Positions 44,770 through 53,334 of a DNA stretch of 56,928 bases are shown one piece after another. The notes under the pieces were generated by a model. It was not told the origin of the DNA. It saw only the letters and a program-made list of their open reading frames with translations, and ran no database searches. The position numbers and the translations under genes are program-made. The DNA is from Aliarcobacter sp. Its GTDB lineage: Bacteria > Campylobacterota > Campylobacteria > Campylobacterales > Arcobacteraceae. Within the stretch, counting starts at the first letter, position 1; each line of letters starts with the position of its first letter. Where the stretch lies: assembly GCA_028703945.1 (NCBI GenBank), contig JAQVLW010000012.1, positions 1-56,928 on the forward strand, given 5' to 3'.

Positions 44770-45564
44770 ATGGATGTTAATAGTATAAATAGTAATATAT
44801 CTACTTTAAATACCTCGTCTTCTTTAAATCTTGAAAAAGTTAGTTTAAGTAAACCTATAAATAAAATAAGTGAAGATAGTACAAATCTTTATATAAATGA
44901 ATATAATAAAAAAAGAGATGAATTATCTTTAAATGTTCAATCACTAAATGAAGGAATAGCTATTACTAAAATGGCACAAAATTCTATTGAAAAACAACAA
45001 GAATATCTTACTAATATTCAAACAAAACTTGAAAATGCAAACTCTTATGAAGATAAAAATGATTTAAAACAAAGTATAAATGAAGATTTAAGAAATTTTA
45101 ATCAAGTTGCTTATGAAACAAAATTTAAAAAAGAAAATATTATTGCTACTAATTATTATGATGATAAAAAAAGTATTGATATAAATACTAAAAATGCAAA
45201 TTTTTCTATTGAAAAACCGAATACACCAACTTATGCTAACGAAATTTTTGAATTATCAAATAATAGTGATTTAAATAACTCTACTAATTTAGAGCAAGTT
45301 TCATCAAAAGTTAGAACTTCATCAAATCAACTAAAAAATACTTATGATGACTTTACTGAATTTGGAAATAAACTTGAATTTAGTGCAAAAGAAACGATAA
45401 AAGCACAAGTTGATTTATATAATGAAAATAAAATAAATAAAGACAGAAACTTTGGGCAAGAATCAACAGATTTTTCAAAAACAAATGTTAATGCAAATCT
45501 AGGATATTTAGCAGCTTCTCAAGCTAATATTGTTCAAGCACAAAGTGTAAGATTATTATCTTAA
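44770..45564 (+). CDS. Short flagellin-like protein
   Basis: 264 residues; a standard Arcobacter flagellin is longer. The N-terminus (LEKVSLSKPINKISEDSTN, then LNEGIAITKMAQNSIEKQQ) aligns by eye with flagellin D0/D1 (SLEKLSSGLRINKASDDAS, ISNGNSAVTLLQIADKS). The C-terminus (ESTDFSKTNVNANLGYLAAS) resembles the terminal coiled coil that ends in a QAN/QAQ motif; here AQSVRLLS. The middle is shorter and Asn-rich. It may be a minor filament protein, a hook-filament junction factor or a secreted paralogue. A strong AAAAGGAG site precedes ATG. Confidence 0.7.
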   Translation: MDVNSINSNISTLNTSSSLNLEKVSLSKPINKISEDSTNLYINEYNKKRDELSLNVQSLNEGIAITKMAQNSIEKQQEYLTNIQTKLENANSYEDKNDLKQSINEDLRNFNQVAYETKFKKENIIATNYYDDKKSIDINTKNANFSIEKPNTPTYANEIFELSNNSDLNNSTNLEQVSSKVRTSSNQLKNTYDDFTEFGNKLEFSAKETIKAQVDLYNENKINKDRNFGQESTDFSKTNVNANLGYLAASQANIVQAQSVRLLS

Positions 45565-46481
45565 TTTCTACACTTTGTTTCACAATAATTTATAGCAACA
45601 CCTTCTCTTAAACCATCATCTAAAACTATTGATTCATTTTTTTCTAAAACTTCAAAAATCATTTTATAAATATAAATACCAACTTCAATAAAATCAACTC
45701 TTCCTCTACCTACAAGCTTTACAATATCTTCTTTTGATGAGTTTTTAAAAATATTTAAACAATTTGTCATATCTTCAAGATTTACAATTGTTCCATTTAC
45801 AATATTTCTATCATAAGAAAAAAAATCTTGTCCTAATTTTATAGCAGCAATTGTTGTTGGTGTTCCAGCAGTTGCAACAAAACTATAATCTTTAAAATCT
45901 ATATTTAAAGAATCTAAAAAAAGCTTTATCTCTAATTTCTTATTTTCTAAATCGTTTTTCAAATCATTATGATTTAAGAATCTTTGAGTCAAAGTAACTA
46001 TGCCAAAATCAAAACTATGAGCTTTATAACTATCTTTTGTATTTATTATTATTTCAGTAGAACCTCCACCTATATCCAATAAAACAAAATCATTTGAATT
46101 TATTTTTTCTCTTTTTAAAGCATATTTTACTGCTAATAAAGTAAGTCTAGCTTCTTCAGTTCCATCTATAATAGAAAAATTTGTTTTAGCTTCTAGTCTT
46201 AGATATTTTAATATTTCTTTATTATTTGAAGCCTTTCTCATAGCAGCAGTTGTTACACAAATTGCATCTTGTGGATTGTAATTAATAACTTCAATAGAGT
46301 GTGAAATTGCAGCTATAACTCTTTGTACAGCTTCTTTTGAGATTAGTCCCGTATCTACTAAACCATCAGCCATACCTACAACTTCGTTATATTCTGAAAT
46401 AATTTTATGATTTAAACAATCATATTTTAGAACACGAAACGAATTTGATCCTAAATCAATAGTTACAATTTCCTGATTCAT
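45561..46481 (-). CDS. ppx: Exopolyphosphatase/guanosine pentaphosphatase family protein (Ppx/GppA)
   Basis: 306-residue actin-fold phosphatase that hydrolyses polyphosphate or pppGpp. Phosphate loops: TIDLGSNSFRVLKYD and VLLDIGGGSTEIII; VTTAAMRKASN and ATAGTPTTIAA are family signatures. It is the short form without the C-terminal HD-like domain, as in other epsilonproteobacteria. Its stop overlaps that of the flagellin-like gene by four bases, and it follows pssA by eight bases. Confidence 0.92.
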   Translation of the reverse strand: MNQEIVTIDLGSNSFRVLKYDCLNHKIISEYNEVVGMADGLVDTGLISKEAVQRVIAAISHSIEVINYNPQDAICVTTAAMRKASNNKEILKYLRLEAKTNFSIIDGTEEARLTLLAVKYALKREKINSNDFVLLDIGGGSTEIIINTKDSYKAHSFDFGIVTLTQRFLNHNDLKNDLENKKLEIKLFLDSLNIDFKDYSFVATAGTPTTIAAIKLGQDFFSYDRNIVNGTIVNLEDMTNCLNIFKNSSKEDIVKLVGRGRVDFIEVGIYIYKMIFEVLEKNESIVLDDGLREGVAINYCETKCRN

Positions 46482-46489
46482 CTATTTAC

Positions 46490-47047
46490 TTATAAATGAG
46501 GTATTTTTATTTTTGAATTTAATAAATAACCAATTAATATCATCATTAATAAAACAAAAGTTTCTGATATAAATCCTGTTAAAAAAATCAAATAAACAAC
46601 CCATAATAAAATAGCACCAAGTGGAGTTGGAATACCTGTAAAAAACTTTTCAACTTTTCCTTCATCGGCATTTATATTAAATTGAATTAATCTTCTAAGT
46701 CCTGAAATTACATAATAAACAAAAGCAAATACAACCAAAGGCATAAATAAAAATGGCTCTTTTGTATCAATTACTGCAAAAAAGATAAACATTGCGGGAA
46801 CAATTACAAATGACAAAAAGTCTGCATAAGAATCAAGCTGAATTCCAAATTGAGTAGATAAATTATATTTTCTAGCAATTTTTCCATCAAAAATATCAAA
46901 TCCACCAGCTAACCAAGCAAAAAGTGCAGCTGCAAAAAACTCATGGTGAGTTAAAAAATAAATTGCAAAAACTCCCGATGCAATATTAAAAAAAGTTACG
47001 ATATTAGCTAAATTGAAATGATTATGCTTATTAAACAAAAAACTCAT
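46490..47047 (-). CDS. pssA: CDP-diacylglycerol-serine O-phosphatidyltransferase PssA
   Basis: Integral membrane CDP-alcohol phosphatidyltransferase, 185 residues. The motif DIFDGKIARKYNLSTQFG followed by IQLDSYAD satisfies D-x2-D-G-x2-A-R-x(8)-G-x3-D-x3-D. The N-terminal LANIVTFFNIASGVFAIYFL and further hydrophobic stretches give about six membrane segments. It makes phosphatidylserine for phosphatidylethanolamine. The ATG lies two bases after the stop of the GGDEF gene. Confidence 0.92.
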   Translation of the reverse strand: MSFLFNKHNHFNLANIVTFFNIASGVFAIYFLTHHEFFAAALFAWLAGGFDIFDGKIARKYNLSTQFGIQLDSYADFLSFVIVPAMFIFFAVIDTKEPFLFMPLVVFAFVYYVISGLRRLIQFNINADEGKVEKFFTGIPTPLGAILLWVVYLIFLTGFISETFVLLMMILIGYLLNSKIKIPHL

Positions 47048-47049
47048 TA

Positions 47050-48153
47050 TTACCCTTTATATATATGATATTGATTTCGACCATTCTCTTTTGATTTATA
47101 CAAACATTCATCTGCTTGTTTATAAAGTTTGTTTGCTGAAATATATGTATGTGGTTCATATATAATAGCTCCCATTGAGATTGAAACAATGTCAAGTATT
47201 TTACTATTTTTATGCTCAATTTCAAGTCCTAAAATCTTATAATTTATCTCTTTTAGGCAATTTTCAAAGCTTTCTTCTGTTATATTAAACAAAACAACAC
47301 CAAATTCTTCTCCACCTAATCTAAAAACAAATTCATATTTTTTATTAAAACATTCTTTTAAAGTTAAAGCTACTTTTTTTAAAGCAACATCTCCCATATC
47401 ATGACCATAGGTATCATTATATTGTTTGAAATAATCAATGTCTATCATAATAAATGCACATTTCCAATTATTTTCATTTGCAATAAATGACATATTATCA
47501 AAAATTGTATCAAAATATTTTCTATTATAAAGATTTGTCATAGAATCAGTTATTGAATCAATTTTATATTTTTTATTTAAAACCATAAGTTGTTTATCTT
47601 TTTTTATAACTTGAAACATAATATAAACAATTACAATAAATGATAAAAAAAGAATTATTGAAATACTATAAAACAAATATTTTTTCATATTTTCATAATC
47701 TTCAACAAATTTTTTTCTTTCTTTAAAAGCAACTTGTGTTTCATACTGTATTAAGAAATCAACTCTTGCTAATATATTTTTAAAATTTTGGATATTATTT
47801 TCATTAAAACTTGCATATATTTCTTCATTTATTGTATCAACAACTATTCTTTCTTCTTTATTTTTAAAAGCTTGATTATAATAATTCCATTCTTGAAGTA
47901 TCGATTTTTTTTCTTCATCAATAAAGCAGGGATTTCTATTATTCTTACAAAAAATTATTTTTTGATAATTATCTAAAATGATTTGAAGTTTTACAATAGG
48001 AATTAAATTTCCAAAATAAATATTATCAACCTGCTTTTTTAGGTTATCTATTTGCGTATTAAATAGTAATGAAGAAAAAATTAGTGTTATTAAAGCTGTA
48101 CAAACTAAAATTATTAATTTAAGGGTAGTTGATTTAAAAAAATTATTTATCAT
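47050..48153 (-). CDS. Membrane diguanylate cyclase (GGDEF), canonical
   Basis: 367 residues. An N-terminal membrane segment (about 10-30), a periplasmic helical sensor (about 31-165, four-helix-bundle-like), a second membrane segment (about 166-188), then a GGDEF domain. Here the catalytic features are intact: DSMTNLYNRKYFD, MIDIDYFKQYNDTYGHDMGD and FRLGGEEFGVVL. It should make c-di-GMP from GTP. No RxxD inhibitory site is evident. It contrasts with the degenerate pair at 35193-37078. Heads the run with pssA and ppx. Confidence 0.9.
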   Translation of the reverse strand: MINNFFKSTTLKLIILVCTALITLIFSSLLFNTQIDNLKKQVDNIYFGNLIPIVKLQIILDNYQKIIFCKNNRNPCFIDEEKKSILQEWNYYNQAFKNKEERIVVDTINEEIYASFNENNIQNFKNILARVDFLIQYETQVAFKERKKFVEDYENMKKYLFYSISIILFLSFIVIVYIMFQVIKKDKQLMVLNKKYKIDSITDSMTNLYNRKYFDTIFDNMSFIANENNWKCAFIMIDIDYFKQYNDTYGHDMGDVALKKVALTLKECFNKKYEFVFRLGGEEFGVVLFNITEESFENCLKEINYKILGLEIEHKNSKILDIVSISMGAIIYEPHTYISANKLYKQADECLYKSKENGRNQYHIYKG

Positions 48154-48222
48154 GTAACTATATTATCAAAAATCATATTTAAAGCAAGTAAAATCGTTTA
48201 ACTATTTTTTTATTATTTTTAG

Positions 48223-48250
48223 TTAGAATTCTGATATAAATAAATTCTAA
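48223..48250. promoter_or_regulatory. Perfect inverted repeat upstream of the 79-residue gene
   Basis: TTAGAATT, then 12 bases, then AATTCTAA: a perfect 8+12+8 palindrome, ending 15 bases before the ATG. A TATAAA -10-like element lies in the spacer, so a regulator bound here would sit on the promoter. Operator status is inference. Confidence 0.5.
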
Positions 48251-48265
48251 TATAAAGAGTTGTAA

Positions 48266-48505
48266 ATGACTATTAATAATAATCTAAATTCAATGATTAG
48301 TTCTGAGCTTCAAGTAAATCAAATGGCTACAAATTTAGCTCAAGTTTCAAATACAGTTGCAGACCCACAATTACAAGAAGTTACAGCTAATTTAATAGAT
48401 TCAATTGTAGGACAAATTCCAGAAGTAATCTCATATGAAGCAAATGCCCAAAGTATAAAAACACAAAATGCAGTTTCTGATATGCTTTTAAATATCAAAT
48501 CTTAA
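48266..48505 (+). CDS. Small protein resembling the C-terminus of flagellar axial proteins (79 aa)
   Basis: 79 residues, Asn/Ser/Gln-rich and helical. The last 30 residues (IPEVISYEANAQSIKTQNAV then SDMLLNIKS) resemble the conserved C-terminus of rod and hook proteins (MIxAQRAYEANAKVI-type, Flg_bbr_C). No beta domain is present, so it is not a complete rod or hook protein. It may be a regulatory or capping peptide of the axial family. AAAGAGTTGT precedes ATG. Resemblance is by eye. Confidence 0.55.
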   Translation: MTINNNLNSMISSELQVNQMATNLAQVSNTVADPQLQEVTANLIDSIVGQIPEVISYEANAQSIKTQNAVSDMLLNIKS

Positions 48506-48524
48506 ATATAAAATACATAAAAAC

Positions 48525-49019
48525 TTATTTATTTGTTTTTATGTATTTTGCTAACTCTTGAAGTTGTTCTTCATTAAAAATTTCTATCTCATTCTCTTTT
48601 AAAAGTTTTGCTGTTAAACCTTGAGAATCAATCAAAGTATTTGAAAATGTTCCATCATATATTTTTATATTTCCACAAGATGGTGAGTTTGCTTTTAATA
48701 AAGCTACTTTTATATTCTCTTCTTTACATAAATCAAGAGCTTTTTTTGCTCCTAAAAGAAAATTTATAGTTACATCTTCAGCATTTTGATTTTGAACAAT
48801 AAAAGGTTTATCTCTTTTTACAATTTCAGCAGGAATTCTAGGAATTGGTAATCCACCACTTACTTCAGGACAAAAAGAATAAATTTCATTATCACATAAA
48901 ATATCCATAAATAACTCTTTTAAAGAAAATGAAACTTTTGGATTAAAAGCTATTGAAGAATTATTTCCATCATACCTTACATCTTCACCCAATAAACAAG
49001 CAGATACTAATATTTTCAT
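48525..49019 (-). CDS. DUF523 family protein
   Basis: 164-residue cytosolic protein with the DUF523 signature: ILVSACLLGEDVRYDGN at the N-terminus, CPEVSGGLPIPRIPAEI, and ALLKANSPSCG. Conserved Cys at about 8, 55 and 110 could bind a metal or act as nucleophiles. The function is not established. Its start overlaps the end of the ttcA-like gene by four bases, which could point to a linked role in tRNA sulfur chemistry; that is inference. Confidence 0.88.
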   Translation of the reverse strand: MKILVSACLLGEDVRYDGNNSSIAFNPKVSFSLKELFMDILCDNEIYSFCPEVSGGLPIPRIPAEIVKRDKPFIVQNQNAEDVTINFLLGAKKALDLCKEENIKVALLKANSPSCGNIKIYDGTFSNTLIDSQGLTAKLLKENEIEIFNEEQLQELAKYIKTNK

Positions 49020-49792
49020 ATATTATTATCTTTTTGGATTTTGTCTAAATCTTCTTTATTAAAAAATGTAGATAATTGGATATTACTAAAAGCAGCTTTC
49101 ATAGATACAAATATTTGTGGATTTTCAATTTCTAATTTTGCAAGTAATTCTTTTGTAGCTGCTCTTGCGTGTGGCATTTTTACATCAAATCTAAGTCCTG
49201 GACAAGCTTCATCACCAATTACATTTATTTCATTTGTATCAGCAAATGCTCGTAATTGTCTTTCTCTACAAAAGATTAATGGTCTGATAACTTCTAAACC
49301 ATTTTCAGCTGTGTATTTAGGAGGCATTGAACGCATTGTTCCATTATAAAAAAAGTTCATAAAGAATGACTCCATCGCATCATCTAAATGATGTCCAAGG
49401 GCTATTTTATTGTATCCTTGTTCTTGTGCTGTTGAATATAAATATCCTCTTCTCATTCTCGAAAAAAATGAACAAAAAGATGAGTTTTTTCTAATTTTCT
49501 CCCCTGCAAGTTCAAAAATTTGTGTATCAATAATTTCATGGTCAATTCCATGTTCTTTACAGTGATTACTTAGAAATTCAACTTGTTCACCCATTCCGTA
49601 AGTTACTGTTACTGCTTTAAATTCAAAATTATATGGGGCAACTTTTTTTATTCTATTTAAGGCATGAATTAGTGTTAATGAGTCTTTTCCACCTGAAAAA
49701 CCAACTAAAATTCTGTCACCTTCCTTTATCAATTCATATTCTGCATTAGTTTTTCCAACTATTGTAGAAATTTTTTTACTTAATTCAACCAA
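49016..49792 (-). CDS. TtcA-family tRNA 2-thiolation protein with altered Fe-S motif
   Basis: 258-residue PP-loop ATPase of the TtcA/TilS family. SGGKDS (33-38) is the ATP motif; ALGHHLDDAMESFFMNFFYN and GTMRSMPPKY are strongly TtcA-like. E. coli TtcA uses three Cys to hold an Fe-S cluster (Cys122, Cys125, Cys222). Here the first region reads CSFFSRMRRG, so the CxxC second Cys is Phe110; Cys107 and Cys197 (DEACPG) remain. It may thiolate C32 of tRNA with a different ligand set or have another substrate. Promoter region lies at about 49795-49860. Confidence 0.85.
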   Translation of the reverse strand: MVELSKKISTIVGKTNAEYELIKEGDRILVGFSGGKDSLTLIHALNRIKKVAPYNFEFKAVTVTYGMGEQVEFLSNHCKEHGIDHEIIDTQIFELAGEKIRKNSSFCSFFSRMRRGYLYSTAQEQGYNKIALGHHLDDAMESFFMNFFYNGTMRSMPPKYTAENGLEVIRPLIFCRERQLRAFADTNEINVIGDEACPGLRFDVKMPHARAATKELLAKLEIENPQIFVSMKAAFSNIQLSTFFNKEDLDKIQKDNNI

Positions 49793-49907
49793 TATATTAT
49801 TCCTATAAATTTTTTTGAGATTATAGCAAAAAAGTTCTCAAAAGCTTTTTTAATGTATAGTAAGAATATATAAATAATGTTTTTACCCTATTTTTAGATA
49901 AATCATA

Positions 49908-49913
49908 TATAAT
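49908..49913 (+). promoter_or_regulatory. -10 element for the 67-residue gene and moeA
   Basis: TATAAT in CATATATAATTTC, 31 bases upstream of the start of the 67-residue gene, in the divergent region with the ttcA-like gene. Confidence 0.5.
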
Positions 49914-49943
49914 TTCATAAATAATAATACATAAAGACTCAAA

Positions 49944-50147
49944 ATGACCCTAGAAGAAGAAAAAGAGCTAAGACAAAAAATTACTGACACTATTTTACCA
50001 CTTGCCATGAATATGACCGAAGACAAAATCAGAACGATCATTTTAGCTGTTGAAAAAGATACTAAAGATATTCAAGAAGGTTTTGGAGCAATGCTTTTCG
50101 AACAAATAATGGTTCAAAAAAGTAATATATTAAGAAGAAATATTTAA
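49944..50147 (+). CDS. Small hypothetical protein (67 aa)
   Basis: 67 residues, acidic N-terminus and a basic end (KSNILRRNI), probably all helical, with no signal peptide or Cys. It lies 31 bases upstream of moeA in the same direction and is probably co-transcribed. I recognise no family. Codon usage matches neighbours. Confidence 0.6.
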   Translation: MTLEEEKELRQKITDTILPLAMNMTEDKIRTIILAVEKDTKDIQEGFGAMLFEQIMVQKSNILRRNI

Positions 50148-50178
50148 CAACTATAATAAAAAAAGAAAGGTACTTATA

Positions 50179-51399
50179 ATGAGAAACTTTATAAGTTATG
50201 ATGAATCAATTAATATATTAAATAATTTAAATATATCAAAAATAACTACTGAAAAACTTTTTATTACAAATGCTGTTGGAAAAGTAATAGCAAATGATGT
50301 AATAGCAAATCATAATAATCCAGAATTTTTAACATCTGCAATGGATGGTTATGCAATTAAATTTGAAGATATAAAAAATGAAAATATAAAAATTATTGGA
50401 AAAAATCCTGCTGGAAGTGTTGTTGAAACACAAATTACAATGGGCACTTGTATTAAAACTTTTACAGGTTCATTAATGCCCAAGGGAAGTGATACTTTAG
50501 TTCCTATTGAAAATGTTGAAGTTACACTTGATAAAATAAAAATTATTAAAGAAGTGCCTTTTGGATTTGCGGTTAGAAATATTGGTGAAGATTATAAAAA
50601 AGATGAAGTTCTAATCAAAAAAGGAACAGTAATTGGATTTGCAGAAATTGGAGTATTGGCTTCACTTAATATTTCACAAATTGAAGTAATTATTAATCCA
50701 ACAATTGCAATTGCAAGTACAGGAAGTGAAATTTTAGATTTGGGTGAAATTCAAACAAATGATTCACAAATTAGAAGTTCAAATCATCTAACATTAGAAG
50801 CTTTATTTAAAAGTAATGGCGCAAATACTATTCAAATGGGAGTTGTAAAAGATGATATGGATTCAATTACAAAGTTAATTGAAACTGCTTTATTAACATC
50901 TGATATTGTTGTTACAACAGGTGGTGTTTCTGTTGGAGATTATGATTTTGTTCAAGATGTCATAAAAGACAAATTAAAAGCAGAAGTTTTATTTCATGGG
51001 GTTAATTTAAAACCAGGAATGCATATTTTGTTAGCATTAAAAGACAATAAAATAATTGTCGCCCTTCCAGGTTTTGCATATTCTTCGACTGTGTGTGCAA
51101 TGCTTTATGTTTTACCTTTAATTTATAAATTTAGAAATTCAAATGAAAAGCTTCCTCTTGTAAAAGCTAGAATAAATCAAGATTTTTCTAGGTTTCAAGC
51201 AAAAACAATTTTTACAGCTTGTAATGTTGAGTATAAAAATGGGGAATATCAAATAAATTTTGATGGGAAAAAAAGTGGAACCAGTGCAATATTAACAAAT
51301 ATGCTAGAAAGCCCTGCTTTATTAATACAAAAAGAAAATAGTGAAAATATAAAAGCTGGAGATTTAGTAGATATATTACTATTAAACAATCTAAAATAA
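50179..51399 (+). CDS. moeA: Molybdopterin molybdenumtransferase MoeA
   Basis: Inserts molybdenum into adenylylated molybdopterin, 406 residues. Signatures: NPEFLTSAMDGYAIKF, FTGSLMPKGSDTLVPIEN, IASTGSEILD, VTTGGVSVGDYDFVQDV and KPGMHILLALKDNKIIVALPG. These cover domains I to III; domain IV is the C-terminal barrel. ATG follows AAAGAAAGG. The next gene starts directly after its stop. Confidence 0.95.
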   Translation: MRNFISYDESINILNNLNISKITTEKLFITNAVGKVIANDVIANHNNPEFLTSAMDGYAIKFEDIKNENIKIIGKNPAGSVVETQITMGTCIKTFTGSLMPKGSDTLVPIENVEVTLDKIKIIKEVPFGFAVRNIGEDYKKDEVLIKKGTVIGFAEIGVLASLNISQIEVIINPTIAIASTGSEILDLGEIQTNDSQIRSSNHLTLEALFKSNGANTIQMGVVKDDMDSITKLIETALLTSDIVVTTGGVSVGDYDFVQDVIKDKLKAEVLFHGVNLKPGMHILLALKDNKIIVALPGFAYSSTVCAMLYVLPLIYKFRNSNEKLPLVKARINQDFSRFQAKTIFTACNVEYKNGEYQINFDGKKSGTSAILTNMLESPALLIQKENSENIKAGDLVDILLLNNLK

Positions 51400-52290
51400 A
51401 TGAATAAAAACTTATTTTATATTCTTATGGTTTTTGCTATGATATTTTGGGGTGCTTCGTGGATTAGCACCAAAGTTCTTACAAACTATGTAAATGAATA
51501 TGAATTAGTTTTTTTACGAATGGGAATTTGTTTTATTACAATGTTTCCAATAATTTACTTTTATAAACTCTCTTTTAAACTAGATATTAAATCTTTTTTC
51601 TTAATTTTAATAGCATCAATTATTTTGACAGCTTATAGTATTTCTATGTTTATAGGTCTAAAACATGGAAGTGGTGGATTTGGTGGTGCTTTAGTTACAA
51701 CATTAATTCCTATAAATACTTTTATTTTAGTTGCTGTATTAAATAGAAAAACTATTAGTTTAAAACACTCTTTTGCTTTGATTCTTGGAGCTTTTGGGGT
51801 TTTAAATATGCTTAATATTTGGAATTTTGACTTGAGTGAAATATTTTCAAAAGATACTTTATATTTCTTATTAGCTTCCGTTTTATGGTCTATCTTAACC
51901 ATAATCACAGCAAAGGCTACAAAAATAAATGCGTTTGTTTTTACTTTTTATACCTATATTATTTCAAGTTTTGTTCTTTTTGTATTTTTTGTAGATGCAA
52001 GTATATTTCAAAAAGTTGTAAATCTTGATTTTATTTTTTGGTTTAATCTATTTGTAATCACAATTTTAAGTACAACCTTCGCCACTTCTATTTATTTTAT
52101 AGGAGCTTCAAAACTAGGAGCAAAAGAAGTTTCATCTTTTATCTTTTTAGTTCCTGCAACTGCACTTATAATTGGAGCAATATTTTTAGATGAAAAAATC
52201 ACTTCTAATACTATAATTGGAACAATTTTTACAATAATTGCCATTTATATTTTAAATAATTTAAATTTATTTAGATTATTTAAAAAGTAA
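51400..52290 (+). CDS. EamA/DMT-family transporter
   Basis: 296-residue inner-membrane permease with ten hydrophobic segments in two EamA repeats; N-terminal FWGASWISTKVLTNYVN and GSGGFGGALVTTLIPIN are typical. Substrate unknown (drug, amino acid or metabolite efflux). Its ATG lies immediately after the moeA TAA, with no gap, so it is translated from the moeA mRNA; a functional link is not implied. Confidence 0.9.
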   Translation: MNKNLFYILMVFAMIFWGASWISTKVLTNYVNEYELVFLRMGICFITMFPIIYFYKLSFKLDIKSFFLILIASIILTAYSISMFIGLKHGSGGFGGALVTTLIPINTFILVAVLNRKTISLKHSFALILGAFGVLNMLNIWNFDLSEIFSKDTLYFLLASVLWSILTIITAKATKINAFVFTFYTYIISSFVLFVFFVDASIFQKVVNLDFIFWFNLFVITILSTTFATSIYFIGASKLGAKEVSSFIFLVPATALIIGAIFLDEKITSNTIIGTIFTIIAIYILNNLNLFRLFKK

Positions 52291-52293
52291 AAT

Positions 52294-53334
52294 TTATTTA
52301 GTAGCTTTTCTTTCTAAATAAGATTTTACTAAATTGTATGAAATTAAAACAAGTATCATTAAACTAGAAATTTGAGTATAAATAGAACTCTCTTCTGTAT
52401 ATGTACTAAACTTTAAAATATTTAATTCAGAAAAAAATGCATCATACAAAAACCCAAATAAAAACGACAATATTGCTATTGTTGCGAGATAAATTATCAA
52501 AGATTTTTTTCCTAAAAGTTTATACACAACACTCATAGTAACAGCACTTGTTGCAGGTCCTGCTGTTAGAAATATAAATGCAGCACCACCACTCATTCCA
52601 CTTAGCATAAAAGCTGCTGCAAGAGGTAAGGAAGCTGTCGCACAAACATATAAAGGCATAGAAAACAAGATAATTATAATATATGTTAAAAACTGATTAT
52701 CAAATAATAAAGAACTATATTCTTTTGGTACAAAAGTAGTAAAAATAGCACCTAAAATAAGCCCAATAAATAAAGGGTTTACCATATCTTTTGCCAAAGT
52801 TATATACGAATAAATAAAAACTTCTTTTATTGAAAAAGATTTTTTCTTTTCTTTTGAAGAACTACAAGAACAGTGACAATCACAAGATACATCTTCTTTA
52901 ATTCCTTCTATTTTTTTATCATCTTTTTCTACAAAATTTTGGATTAAACCTACAATAATTGCAATGATTATAGAAGAAAGAACTCTAAAAAGTGTAAAAA
53001 TTAATCCAAAAAATGAGAATGTTGCTAAAATAGAATCAACCCCAGTAATTGGAGTTGAGATTAAAAAACTTTGAACAGCACCTTTACTTGCACCCTCTTT
53101 TCTCAAACTTTGAGCCAAAGGAATAACAGAACAGGAGCAAATAGGAAGTGGTATTCCAAAAATTGTAGCTTTAATTACTGAACCAATTGAGCTTTTTTCT
53201 AAATGTTTTGAAATAAAATCATCAGGAATAATTTGTTTTAAAATACCAGCTAATAACAATCCAACCAATAAATAAATTGACATTGCATCCAAAAGTAATA
53301 AAAAATTATTTGCTAAAAGTTCAAATTTTTCCAT
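52294..53334 (-). CDS. SO_0444-type Cu/Zn efflux permease (DUF318 family)
   Basis: 346-residue permease of the PF03773/UPF0718 family. Two copies of a four- to five-helix unit flank a cytosolic loop. Pore-like motifs PLPICSCSVIPLAQSLRKEG and LYVCATASLPLAAAF are characteristic. The loop carries a Cys/His-rich CDCHCSCSSSKEKKK segment, expected to bind soft metals; relatives are proposed to export copper or zinc, others arsenicals (ArsP). The stop of rmuC and its start are adjacent (53335/53334). Confidence 0.85.
   Translation of the reverse strand: MEKFELLANNFLLLLDAMSIYLLVGLLLAGILKQIIPDDFISKHLEKSSIGSVIKATIFGIPLPICSCSVIPLAQSLRKEGASKGAVQSFLISTPITGVDSILATFSFFGLIFTLFRVLSSIIIAIIVGLIQNFVEKDDKKIEGIKEDVSCDCHCSCSSSKEKKKSFSIKEVFIYSYITLAKDMVNPLFIGLILGAIFTTFVPKEYSSLLFDNQFLTYIIIILFSMPLYVCATASLPLAAAFMLSGMSGGAAFIFLTAGPATSAVTMSVVYKLLGKKSLIIYLATIAILSFLFGFLYDAFFSELNILKFSTYTEESSIYTQISSLMILVLISYNLVKSYLERKATK

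Noticed and set aside
49041..49349. Plus-strand frame inside the ttcA-like gene
   Set aside because: Antisense shadow of a conserved gene.
49805..49850. TTTTGAGA and TCTCAAAA repeat in the ttcA-like promoter region
   Set aside because: Short and AT-rich with A and T tracts nearby; chance is likely, and there is no second copy to support an operator.
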